From Bradyrhizobium sp. URHD0069 (GTDB lineage Bacteria > Pseudomonadota > Alphaproteobacteria > Rhizobiales > Xanthobacteraceae): a stretch of 36,606 nt of DNA. Within the stretch, counting starts at the first letter, position 1, and every line of letters begins with the position of its first letter. The notes beneath the pieces are model-generated. The model saw nothing but the letters and a program-made list of their open reading frames with translations, did not search any database and had not been told where the DNA came from. The stretch lies in the NCBI RefSeq assembly GCF_000701345.1, contig NZ_JNIJ01000053.1, positions 1 to 36,606 on the forward strand, in the 5' to 3' direction. This document shows, one piece after another, positions 29,828-36,606 of this stretch. Position numbers and translations under genes: made by a program.

Positions 29828-30955
29828 TCAGGCCGCCACCGCCTCGGACGATTCCTCAGCCTTGAAGTGGGCGATCATGACTTTCACGACCGCCATCAGG
29901 GGCAGGGCAAGCGCCAGGCCCCAGATGCCGAACACCACGCCCAGCAAGATCTGGAAGGCGAACAAGGTGGCGGGCGGAATGTCGAGCGCCTGACGCTGGA
30001 TGATCGGTGTGAGAACATAGCTTTCCAGCGCGTGTACACCGAGAAAGAGCACGAATGCGCTGGCTGCGGCGATCCATCCGGACGCAAGACTTGCGAGCAC
30101 CACGATCAACCCGCCGAGCAGCGCGCCGACCGTCGGAATGAAGGCGAGCAGGCCGGCCTGAATACCCAGAATGAACGAACTCTGGATGCCGATGACGGCG
30201 AGGCCAATCCAGGTAACCAGGAAGACCGCGAACATCGTGATGATCTGCGCGATCAGCCAGCGCTCCAGCGTATCGCCGATGCGGTCGACGATGAGAGTTG
30301 CGCGTGTGCGATGGCGCGCCGGGACTATGAACAACAGCCCGTTGCGGTAGATGCTCGGCTGCGCCGCGAAGGCCAGCCCGAGAAACAGCACGATAAAGAA
30401 ATTTCCGACCGCGCTCACGGTGCCGAGAAGCAGCTTGAAGGTCTGGCTGACAATCGCGCCGCCGCTTGAGGCGAGCGCGCCTGCGCTGGGCAGATTATGC
30501 GTGGCCGCCGCGCCAGGCGTTGCCGGTGTCGACGAACCTCCGGATGGCGCGGCGGGATTGCTGACCTCGAAATAGCTGGTATCGATCCCGTTTTTCTCCA
30601 GGAAAGCTTTGACGCCGACCAGTTGCGACTTGATGGTATCGCTCAGCACGGCGGCCTGCTGCGCGATAGTGGCGCCGCCGAGGAAGACCACGCCCGAGAG
30701 CAGACCTGCGAGAGCCAAACAGACAATCGTCAGCCGCAGCGAGTGCGGCAGCTTGACGACGCGGCCGAGCATGGTGGTCATGGCGTTGAGCGCGACGCCA
30801 AGCAGCATTCCCGCGAAGATCAGAAACAGCGTCGCGGCGAAATACCAGGTGAACAGCAACAGGGCTGCAAATGCGACGGTGCCGATGCCGCCGACCGCTA
30901 TCGCCCATGCCAGATCGTTGCGGACAGAAAGACGATCGTCAACCGAGCCTGCCAC
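29828..30955 (-). CDS. AI-2E family transporter, 375 aa
   Basis: An inner-membrane protein of the AI-2E transporter (PF01594) family, a mixed group that includes TqsA-like exporters and Na+/H+ antiporters. Eight helices are visible, with the family pattern of an early pair (19-60), one near 75-95, a large central loop (about 110-190, here with a Pro/Ala/Ser/Thr-rich stretch NPAAPSGGSSTPATPG), and the conserved C-terminal block RWLIAQIITMFAVF ... ILGIQAGLLAFIPTVGALLGG ... LESYVLTPIIQRQALDIPP. The substrate cannot be read from the sequence. Start MAGSVDDRLSVRNDLAW. Confidence 0.92.
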   Translation of the reverse strand: MAGSVDDRLSVRNDLAWAIAVGGIGTVAFAALLLFTWYFAATLFLIFAGMLLGVALNAMTTMLGRVVKLPHSLRLTIVCLALAGLLSGVVFLGGATIAQQAAVLSDTIKSQLVGVKAFLEKNGIDTSYFEVSNPAAPSGGSSTPATPGAAATHNLPSAGALASSGGAIVSQTFKLLLGTVSAVGNFFIVLFLGLAFAAQPSIYRNGLLFIVPARHRTRATLIVDRIGDTLERWLIAQIITMFAVFLVTWIGLAVIGIQSSFILGIQAGLLAFIPTVGALLGGLIVVLASLASGWIAAASAFVLFLGVHALESYVLTPIIQRQALDIPPATLFAFQILLGVVFGIWGLALALPLMAVVKVMIAHFKAEESSEAVAA

Positions 30956-31374
30956 GTTGATTCCTTCTCACCGGTTTCACAACACTCTTTCGCCAAACAC
31001 GCCCGGGATCAAGCGCAGATGTCGCGCGGTTTGCGCGGTCGGATGAGGTGGAAGCCACGCTGGGCAAGGGATTTTCGTCTCCATGGAATTTCCGCTGAGG
31101 TGGTGCCGAACGGCCTCTGGCCGCTTGATCGGGGGCGCGCCGGGCGAGCCGGTGACGCGCAAGATCGATGCGAAATTGCCCTGGTGCACCGGCGCGGACG
31201 ATCCCGCGGGGAAGGCACTTCGGGCGGCAGGATTGCCGGCTACCGGGCCATCGATCCCAAACAGGTCTTCAAGCGCAAATAGCATTGCCGTTGCGCTGCG
31301 GTGCCTGTTGATCCGGCGGCGGCGGGCGGGCATGATCCGTGCCAATACTGCGACGTGGGATTGGATAACGGGCG
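30956..31374. other. Intergenic stretch with no supported gene
   Basis: Several open frames overlap here, but none has a family pattern or a good start. Two plus-strand phrases, RKIDAKLPWCTGADD near 31160 and GYRAIDPKQVFKRK ending at 31282 in another frame, look faintly like the end of a decayed gene with a frameshift. I cannot name it. Confidence 0.4.
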
Positions 31375-32145
31375 ATGAGGAGGCCGGTGGTCGGTGTGAT
31401 CGGAAGCGCCTATCGCATCGAAAATCGATTTGCGACGCAACTGGTCGGAGAGCGAAATCTTCGCGCGGTAGCCGATGTCGCGGGCGCATTGCCGCTGATG
31501 TTTGCCGCTGCGCCTGACATCACGGATATTGGCGCTTTGCTGGATGTGGTCGACGGCGTGGTGCTGACCGGGGCGCGCGCCAATGTTCACCCCGTCCGCT
31601 TTGGTACCGAGCCGGATTCCCGGCACGAACCCTTCGACCTGCATCGCGACGAACTGGCGCTGGCCTTATCAAAAGTTTGCGTCGCCCGCGGCATACCGCT
31701 GTTCGGCATCTGCCGCGGCTTGCAGGAAATGAACGTCGCCTTCGGCGGCTCGCTGCATCCCGAAATCCGCGATTTGCCGGGACGCATGAACCATCGGATG
31801 CCACGGCTGGAGAATGGTGAAATCCACCCCGACCCCAACGTCGTCTTCGCCGACCGGCACGAGGTCAGCCTGATTCCCGATGGCGCTTTCGCAACGATCC
31901 TTGGCTGCCAGACCATCCGCGTCAATTCGCTGCATGGTCAGGGCATCCTTGAGCCGGGCAAGCGGGTCGTCGTCGAGGGCGTGGCGGAGGACGGCACGAT
32001 CGAGGCAATCCGCATTGCCGAGGCACCGGGTTTTGCGCTCGGCGTCCAGTGGCATGCCGAGTACGATCCGCAGCGTAATCCCATCAACCGCAAATTGTTT
32101 CAGGCGTTCGGCGAGGCGCTGTTGGCGCGCCAGCGCCAGGGATAG
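31375..32145 (+). CDS. Gamma-glutamyl-gamma-aminobutyrate hydrolase family protein (peptidase C26), 256 aa
   Basis: A class I glutamine-amidotransferase-fold hydrolase like PuuD, which cleaves gamma-glutamyl amides in the putrescine/GABA pathway. The N-terminus RRPVVGVIG is typical. The nucleophile elbow is FGICRGLQEMN with Cys113, and the catalytic His227 and Glu229 stand in GVQWHAEYD (WHPE is more usual). LDVVDGVVLTGARANVHP (about 56-73) corresponds to the family's GG-x-D-V-x-P-x region, here GARANVHP instead of GG.D..P. The length fits. No other putrescine genes lie near, so the substrate is open. Confidence 0.9.
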   Translation: MRRPVVGVIGSAYRIENRFATQLVGERNLRAVADVAGALPLMFAAAPDITDIGALLDVVDGVVLTGARANVHPVRFGTEPDSRHEPFDLHRDELALALSKVCVARGIPLFGICRGLQEMNVAFGGSLHPEIRDLPGRMNHRMPRLENGEIHPDPNVVFADRHEVSLIPDGAFATILGCQTIRVNSLHGQGILEPGKRVVVEGVAEDGTIEAIRIAEAPGFALGVQWHAEYDPQRNPINRKLFQAFGEALLARQRQG

Positions 32146-32189
32146 CCGCAATCGGCGCTGGCCGGGATCAGGGGCGCTTTGGCACGATC

Positions 32190-34019
32190 CTAAGCCGCCT
32201 TGTTCAACTTCTCCACCTTCACGCCGCCGCCTTCCAGCAGCATGACCCTGTTGAGAAGCTTCACCAGCGCGTAGACCGACTGGATCGAGGGCGCGGCTGT
32301 ATTGGTCAGCTTGGCCATTTCCAGAATCGAACCGATCAGCGCCTCGGTTTCGAGCGAGCGGCCGGCTTCCACGTCCTGCAGCATTGATGTCTTGTGGGCG
32401 CCGACCGCTTCGGCGCCGGCGATGCGTTTGTCGATGGAGACGCGGAAGGTGACGCCGAGTTTTTGCGCGATGTCCTGCGCTTCCTTCATCATGGCCGCCG
32501 CCAGTTCGCGCGTCTCGGCGAACTGGCAAATATCCACCAGCGTAGCGTGGGTCAGCGCCGAGATCGGGTTGAACGAGAGATTGCCCCACGCCTTCAGCCA
32601 GATCTCCGAGCGGATGTCCGGTAGCACCAGTGATTTCAGTCCGGCCTTGATGAAGACGTCGTGCAATTCCTTGACGCGCTTGGTCTCCTTGCCGTCGAGT
32701 TCGCCGATCGGGAAGCGATCACCTTCGACATGGTGAATCACGCCCGGGGCCGTTGCCGCTGCCGCCGGATAGACCACGCAGCCGATGATGCGGTTCGGAT
32801 CGATGTTCTTGGTGAGGATGCCCGAGGGATCGAGGCTCTCCAGCCGATAGTTGTCGTACCGGCCGCCGAGCTTCTGGCAGTACCACCACGGCAGCCCGTT
32901 CTGCACGGTCAGCACGATCGTGTCGGGACCAAGCATGGAATCGATATCCCGCACCACCTGATCGAGGAAGTGCGCCTTTACCGCCAGCACGACGATATCC
33001 TGCTTGCCGGCCTCAGCGGCTTTGTTGACGGCTTTCATTCTGGCGGTTTGGACCTTGCCATCGTGCCACTCCAGTTTCAGGCCGTTCTTCTGGATCGCGG
33101 CGAGATGCGCGCCCTGGTCGATAACGGTGACATCCTCGCCCGCGAGCGCGAACTTGGCCGCGAGCAGGCCACCGATGGCGCCGGCGCCGACCACGCAAAT
33201 CTTTTTCTGTTTGGGCGGCGCACCTAACAGATACGGGCTTGGCAGCACCTGGTCGAAAACGTTGCTGAGGCTGCCGACGCCATCGATGACGATCTCGACG
33301 ACGTTATGGGCGTCACCCATCGTGCCGGCGCCGAGCGAGGTGCCGCAGGCGATGATGTCGCCCGGCATCAGCGTCACGTCCTTGGAAATGGCGGCGACGA
33401 GCTTGTGGGGCGGGAAAAACATGTCGGCGACCGGGTAGTTCTGCCGCTCCTTGCCGTTCAGGATGGTCTTGATCGACAGCTTCATCGGATCGAGGCCAGT
33501 GGCGATCGCCGGGCCAAACACGCCAAAAGTGTCAAAGCTCTTGGCGCGCGCCCACTGTTCGAACGACTTGTCTTTGCGCAGGAGATCGACGGCGGTCACG
33601 TCGTTCACGCAGGTATAGCCGAAGATGTAATCGCCGGCCTCGGCTTCGCTGATGTTGAAACATTTCTTGCCGATGACGACGCCGAGCTCACCTTCGTAAA
33701 TGATTTTTCCGGCATAGGTGGCCGGACGCTGGATCGGCCGGTTCGCGGGCCAATATGCATTCGGCGCCTTCAGGAACCACAGCGGCTCTTTCGGCTGGGT
33801 GAAATCGTTCTTGGCCGCTAGCTGGTGGAAATTGTTCCACAAACAGATCATCTTCGACGGATCGCACGGTGTCAGGATCTGAACGTCGGAAAGCTTCAGT
33901 GTCTGGCCGCTGGGCTTCGCGCTCGCGAACATGTCGCCGGTATGGACCGCGATGGCATCGCCATCCAGCGTGCCGAAGCCGGTCTTTCCATCCTGCTCAA
34001 AACGAATCCATCTTGCCAT
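32190..34019 (-). CDS. Fusion of FAH-family hydrolase and 2-dehydropantoate 2-reductase-like domain, 609 aa
   Basis: Residues about 1-255 are a fumarylacetoacetate-hydrolase-family domain: LWNNFHQLAAK, then YEGELGVVIGKKC with metal-ligand glutamates 109 and 111, VNDVTAVDLL with Asp140, RAKSFDTFGVFGP with Lys160, and PGDIIACGTSLGAG. A short linker (about 258-272) leads to a PanE/ApbA-like reductase: the NADP motif CVVGAGAIGG at 275-284, VLAVKAHFLDQV, LTVQNGLPWW, and the catalytic-Lys region IWLKAWGNLSFNPISALTHAT. Both active sites look intact. The whole is one open frame with no stop or shift. The ATG at 34019 has GGAG seven bases upstream, better than the ATG at 34046. Its pathway is not known. 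Confidence 0.9.
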   Translation of the reverse strand: MARWIRFEQDGKTGFGTLDGDAIAVHTGDMFASAKPSGQTLKLSDVQILTPCDPSKMICLWNNFHQLAAKNDFTQPKEPLWFLKAPNAYWPANRPIQRPATYAGKIIYEGELGVVIGKKCFNISEAEAGDYIFGYTCVNDVTAVDLLRKDKSFEQWARAKSFDTFGVFGPAIATGLDPMKLSIKTILNGKERQNYPVADMFFPPHKLVAAISKDVTLMPGDIIACGTSLGAGTMGDAHNVVEIVIDGVGSLSNVFDQVLPSPYLLGAPPKQKKICVVGAGAIGGLLAAKFALAGEDVTVIDQGAHLAAIQKNGLKLEWHDGKVQTARMKAVNKAAEAGKQDIVVLAVKAHFLDQVVRDIDSMLGPDTIVLTVQNGLPWWYCQKLGGRYDNYRLESLDPSGILTKNIDPNRIIGCVVYPAAAATAPGVIHHVEGDRFPIGELDGKETKRVKELHDVFIKAGLKSLVLPDIRSEIWLKAWGNLSFNPISALTHATLVDICQFAETRELAAAMMKEAQDIAQKLGVTFRVSIDKRIAGAEAVGAHKTSMLQDVEAGRSLETEALIGSILEMAKLTNTAAPSIQSVYALVKLLNRVMLLEGGGVKVEKLNKAA

Positions 34020-34189
34020 CTGCGATCTCCAATGCGGCAACGTCATTCAGTGCGCGGCCCTGCTTCATTGTACCGTTCATGCCGATCCCGGCAATCGTGC
34101 ACTGCATCATTGGGGCGAGGCCGATGTCGGCTATACACTAGCGACAAAATATCGCGGCGGCCGGCGAACGGTCGTGCAATGACGGGGAG

Positions 34190-34960
34190 GGTGCCATGCA
34201 AGACCGAAGGTGGTCGAGGCGTTCGGCGAAGCGCTGCGGGAACGCCAGCGGGCGGCTCAGGCAGGCGCGAATTTTCAGATTCATGTGTCGAAGAGCAAAA
34301 GAGGGTATGCGACCGCATTCTCGCGGCGCGATGCGCCCGAGCTTTGCATGAATTTGTCCCTCGAAAGACAGAGGGCGCAGGGAAAGCCGGATGCCCGATG
34401 CACCCGCAGCCCGTGTGCAAGGTAGTAAGCACACGGTAGTCACCACAGGTTCACCGGAAATCACCCGGCCTTCCCTGCGCAATGGTTTTAACGGTTTCCT
34501 TCGTGCTCTCCCCGGCGACGAATTCCTCTTGTCACCGTCGCCTGCGGATTGACGGTTTTTCAAACCCGGTTGGGCCGATCAAAACCTCCGCCGGCTTGAC
34601 ATCAGCAACGGATGCCAGGACCACACGACTTCGCCGTACGCGAGCCGCCTCAACCCTCTTCAACGGACCATGTGCGATCAGCGGAAGTTTTGATCGAGTC
34701 GTTGTAGCGCCGTTCGTCCGCGCGCCGTTCGATCGCTCACGGAAAACCGCCCTGCGATCACGTGCGCGCCCGACGCTGCCGCGTCCACCGCAACCTGTCC
34801 CAACGTTCGTGACGATGGCCAACGCCCCTCTTGCGGGACAGGATGTCGCGAGTCTTAGCGATGATTTGCCCGACAAGTTAAGCGGAATCTTTTTGCGAAA
34901 GGGACTGGACAGGGATTTGAGGTGATTTGCCCGTCAGGCAAATTGAGTGGACTGCGCTTG
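34190..34960. repeat. Long dispersed-repeat-like block with nested stem-loops
   Basis: This stretch has no convincing gene, although frames with text such as LSLERQRAQGKPDARCTR and MVLTVSFVLSP run through it. I recall nearly the same translated phrases as hypothetical proteins at many places in bradyrhizobial genomes, which points to a dispersed repeat. Its structured part is at 34375-34480 and is listed separately. The limits given are approximate. Confidence 0.55.
34375..34480. ncRNA. Possible structured RNA element: nested long-range stem and hairpin
   Basis: GCGCAGGGAAAGCCGG (34375-34390) pairs with CCGGCCTTCCCTGCGC (34465-34480) at 15 of 16 positions, enclosing 74 bases. Inside, CCGTGTGC (34411-34418) pairs perfectly with GCACACGG (34429-34436) around a 10-base loop. 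The nested design fits a transcribed structured RNA or a palindromic mobile repeat. No promoter or terminator is seen, so this is only a candidate. Confidence 0.35.
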
Positions 34961-35406
34961 CTCAGCGTTAGAGAAGTCCATGACTGTCAAATACTTTATG
35001 TCTATAGCGCTATCGACGTCGGCCCGTGCGACAAATTTCTGCTCAACGATTTCGTGGAAGCAAGTAGTGACGACGTTGTTGCAATCTTGCCCAAGCTACC
35101 GGTGGCCTGTCCTGGCGCTCGCTTTCTGGGGCGCCAATCCATAAATTCAGAGCAGTTGGCTGATGTCTGATTTGGTTCGCATGCCGGACTCAAGTCGCGC
35201 ATCGCAACAGGTCCGAACGGTGCCAAGAGCGCTCGTTGCGCAAACGGAATCCTGAGCAACATACCTTTGTATACCCCCTATATCCCTTCTCATGCCCCGC
35301 GCTTACGTTCGTACAATTGAGCGACTGTGAGGGATTCGCAACAAACTAGCGACATCTGCAATGGCCGGGCTTACGTCTGGGCTCGATAGCTGATTGAGGG
35401 CGAGCC
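34961..35406. other. Intergenic stretch before the small exported protein
   Basis: No supported gene. 35171-35226 matches 422-477 at 44 of 56 positions. A plus-strand frame through 34922-35170 has no start site or family resemblance. The promoter of the exported protein should lie in the AT-richer part near 35260-35320. Confidence 0.45.
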
Positions 35407-35670
35407 ATGTCAAGCAAGATTGTCTTTGGGGTCGCATTGGCGTCGTTATTGCTGGCAAACATCGGATTTGCCGAGGACGCTCCGTCACAGCGCAAGGGAC
35501 CATGGCCCATTCGCAATGGTCACAATTACCAGCCAACCGAGCATGACGTGAGAGGCTTGCAGCAGCAGGATGTTACGCCCGATCAGGCGCGAGAGATCGA
35601 CCGATTGTACGATCAGCTTCTGGCAAACAATGAAAAAGTTCGCAATCGGCACCCCGCACGTAAACATTGA
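35407..35670 (+). CDS. Small exported hypothetical protein, 87 aa
   Basis: The N-terminus MSSKIVFGVALASLLLANIGFAED is a Sec signal peptide, probably cut after GFA. The mature part of about 65 residues contains GHNYQPTEHDVRGLQQQDVTPDQAREIDRLYDQLL, a polar helical stretch, and a basic end. I recall similar short periplasmic proteins in rhizobia, function unknown. GAGG lies 8 bases before the ATG. Its last codons lie directly against the SDR remnant, so the end may have been altered by that junction. Confidence 0.65.
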   Translation: MSSKIVFGVALASLLLANIGFAEDAPSQRKGPWPIRNGHNYQPTEHDVRGLQQQDVTPDQAREIDRLYDQLLANNEKVRNRHPARKH

Positions 35671-35674
35671 TGGC

Positions 35675-35857
35675 GCTGTTGCCGTTTCCGAGAAGCAGCT
35701 CAACGAAGCGGCCTCGGCGATCGAGGATCAGGTCCCGCTGCATCGTTTCGGCGAGGCTGCGGAAATCGGCAAGGCGGCGCTGTTCCTTGCGAGCGACGAT
35801 TCCTCCTTCATGACCGGATCGGAACTGGTCGTCGAAGGCGGCATATCGCAGCTTTGA
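35675..35857 (+). pseudogene. C-terminal stub of an SDR-family oxidoreductase
   Basis: The frame reads SEKQLNEAASAIEDQVPLHRFGEAAEIGKAALFLASDDSSFMTGSELVVEGGISQL and a stop at 35855-35857. This is the unmistakable last 55 residues of a classical SDR (PLHRFGEAAEIGKAALFLASDDSSF, then TGSELVVEGG). The cofactor and active-site parts are missing, and the sequence upstream belongs to the exported protein. It is the 3' end of a gene destroyed by deletion or insertion; its terminator survives just downstream. Confidence 0.85.
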
Positions 35858-35874
35858 CATTCCCAATGCGACAT

Positions 35875-35907
35875 GGCGGCCTCTGCGAGATCGGCCGCCG
35901 ATTTTTT
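35875..35907 (+). terminator. Rho-independent terminator after the SDR stub
   Basis: GGCGGCC (35875-35881) pairs with GGCCGCC (35893-35899) around an 11-base loop, followed by GATTTTTT. It is 17 bases after the SDR stop and was probably its native terminator. Confidence 0.8.
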
Positions 35908-36105
35908 GCAGTAGCTTGGTCCGGTTCGGGTCAAAAGCAGACCTCAAGCCGCGAATGATCGATGTCAGTTCTTCCCCTTGGAATCGGACATTCATCAGGG
36001 CGACGGTTACGTCAGCTTTGTGCCGATTTTGTTGCAAAAGTCGGTTGAGACAGGCCTCGAAGCGTGATTCCGTTGTGTTGACGCGAATCGCGACGAGGTC
36101 GATCC
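35908..36105. mobile_element. Probable left end and leader of the IS1182-family element
   Basis: No gene. The stretch contains CCGATTTTG-TTG-CAAAAGTCGG at 36023-36044, an imperfect inverted repeat, and leads into the transposase start. The exact element boundary and target duplication cannot be fixed because the other end is outside the window. Confidence 0.4.
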
Positions 36106-36606
36106 ATGATGGGCCGTCTGAAGAGTGACCAAGGTCAACTGTTCTACCAGTTTCGTCTTGGCGACGTGGTCCCTGAAGATCATCTGGTGCGCAAGATCGA
36201 CACTGCTCTCGATCTGTCCTGGCTTCGCAGCGAACTTGCACCTCATTATTCGTCCACGGGTCGTCCGTCGATCGATCCGGAGCTGATGATCCGGATGCTG
36301 GTCGTAGGGTATGTCTTTGCGATCCGCTCCGAGCGGCTGATCTGCCGTGAAGTGCAGGTGAACCTAGCCTATCGTTGGTTCTGCAAGCTCGGCATCGAGG
36401 ACACTGTCCCGGATCATTCGGCATTTTCGCGCACCCGCAACGAGCGTTTCCGCGAGGGAGACGTTTTTCGCCGCGTTTTCGAGCGTGTCGTTGAGACATG
36501 TATCGCCTCAGGTCTGGTTGGCGGTGAAGGCTTTGCCGTCGATGCGAGCCTGATTGCGGCCGATACCAACAAGCAGCGCTCGATCGCGGGTCAGGATTGG
36601 CGCAGG
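36106..36606 (+). CDS. IS1182-family transposase, N-terminal part (cut by window edge)
   Basis: An ATG at 36106 opens a frame of 167 codons that runs off the right edge. It reads MMGRLKSDQGQLFYQFRLGD, then HYSSTGRPSIDPELMIRMLVVGYVFAIRSER, VNLAYRWFCKLGIEDTVPDHSAFSRTRNERFRE and GLVGGEGFAVDASLIAADTNKQRS. This is the DUF772 N-terminal domain followed by the start of the DDE domain, whose first Asp is in AVDASLI. IS1182-family proteins are about 450-500 residues. The element end lies upstream, probably near 36025-36045 where TGTTGCAAAAGTCG occurs. Intactness cannot be judged. Confidence 0.9.
   Translation, partial: MMGRLKSDQGQLFYQFRLGDVVPEDHLVRKIDTALDLSWLRSELAPHYSSTGRPSIDPELMIRMLVVGYVFAIRSERLICREVQVNLAYRWFCKLGIEDTVPDHSAFSRTRNERFREGDVFRRVFERVVETCIASGLVGGEGFAVDASLIAADTNKQRSIAGQDWRR

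Noticed and set aside
29729..30469. 246-codon plus-strand frame antisense to the AI-2E gene
   Set aside because: High-GC shadow frame rich in Arg, His and Asp, without a start site or family.
30497..31282. 261-codon plus-strand frame through the AI-2E gene
   Set aside because: Its first half is antisense to the AI-2E transporter; only the last few codons look faintly protein-like, which is too little to call a gene.
35573..36499. 308-codon open frame on the minus strand
   Set aside because: It overlaps the IS1182 transposase start, the SDR stub and a terminator on the other strand and has no recognisable domain.
1..36606. CRISPR arrays, tRNA or rRNA genes, phage integrase
   Set aside because: I looked for regularly spaced repeats, tRNA-like cloverleaf signatures and integrase motifs and found none; a short tRNA could still be missed by eye.
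1..36606. A composite transposon bounded by the terminal IS elements
   Set aside because: The elements at the two ends belong to different families (IS110 and IS1182) and the interior carries housekeeping genes such as rplM, rpsI and ctaA, so mobilisation as one unit is implausible.

Overview
The window reads as an alphaproteobacterial chromosome segment, most likely Bradyrhizobium or a close Nitrobacteraceae relative. The reasons are the high-GC coding, the rplM-rpsI pair, an alphaproteobacterial-type heme A synthase next to a DUF2842 gene, a bradyrhizobial style exopolysaccharide locus, and several palindromic or dispersed repeats of the type I associate with these genomes. The genus call is inference from remembered family patterns; no search was run.

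Left flank (1-4441) is an insertion-prone accessory strip. It holds the 5' part of one IS110-family transposase cut by the window edge, a second IS110 copy truncated at 153 residues, a frameshifted remnant of a repeat-rich autotransporter passenger, three unrecognised genes (2099-2866, 3014-3649, 3659-4075) and a short tandem repeat. From 4442 to 9848 come metabolic and conserved genes: an SDR oxidoreductase, an eroded chemotaxis-receptor tail inside a palindromic intergenic region, an acetamidase/formamidase family protein, a YdcF-like membrane protein, a DUF169 protein and a saccharopine-dehydrogenase-like oxidoreductase.

The centre (9860-19540) is an exopolysaccharide locus. On the minus strand lie an outer-membrane export lipoprotein, a GT4 glycosyltransferase, a polyprenyl-phosphate glucose phosphotransferase and an O-antigen ligase/polymerase-like protein. 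On the plus strand is a Wzz/ExoP-like copolymerase, then a BcsL/CelD-like GNAT protein (minus) and a polysaccharide deacetylase homologue (plus). Together they would prime the lipid carrier, extend the repeat unit, polymerise it, control chain length and export it. Two members look catalytically degenerate: the ExoP-like protein has no Walker A in its kinase-like domain, and the deacetylase has lost all three expected metal ligands.

The next stretch (19537-34019) is mostly housekeeping: DUF2842, ctaA, an FTR1 iron permease, a Tyr/Pro/Gly-rich exported protein, metY, a CoA-binding protein, an ECHDC3-like enoyl-CoA hydratase, a thioesterase, rplM-rpsI with a clear terminator, a diguanylate cyclase with an intact I-site, small proteins, an ABM monooxygenase, an AI-2E family transporter, a class I amidotransferase hydrolase and an unusual FAH hydrolase fused to a 2-dehydropantoate-2-reductase-like domain.

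Right flank (34020-36606) is again accessory: a long dispersed-repeat-like block with a nested stem-loop, a small exported protein, the C-terminal stub of an SDR gene, and the start of an IS1182-family transposase running off the window. Short sequence matches between left and right flanks suggest related mobile or repeat material on both sides. I did not find a complete new defence or mobile system; the best leads are the two predicted pseudoenzymes in the exopolysaccharide locus, the domain fusion, and the structured repeat.
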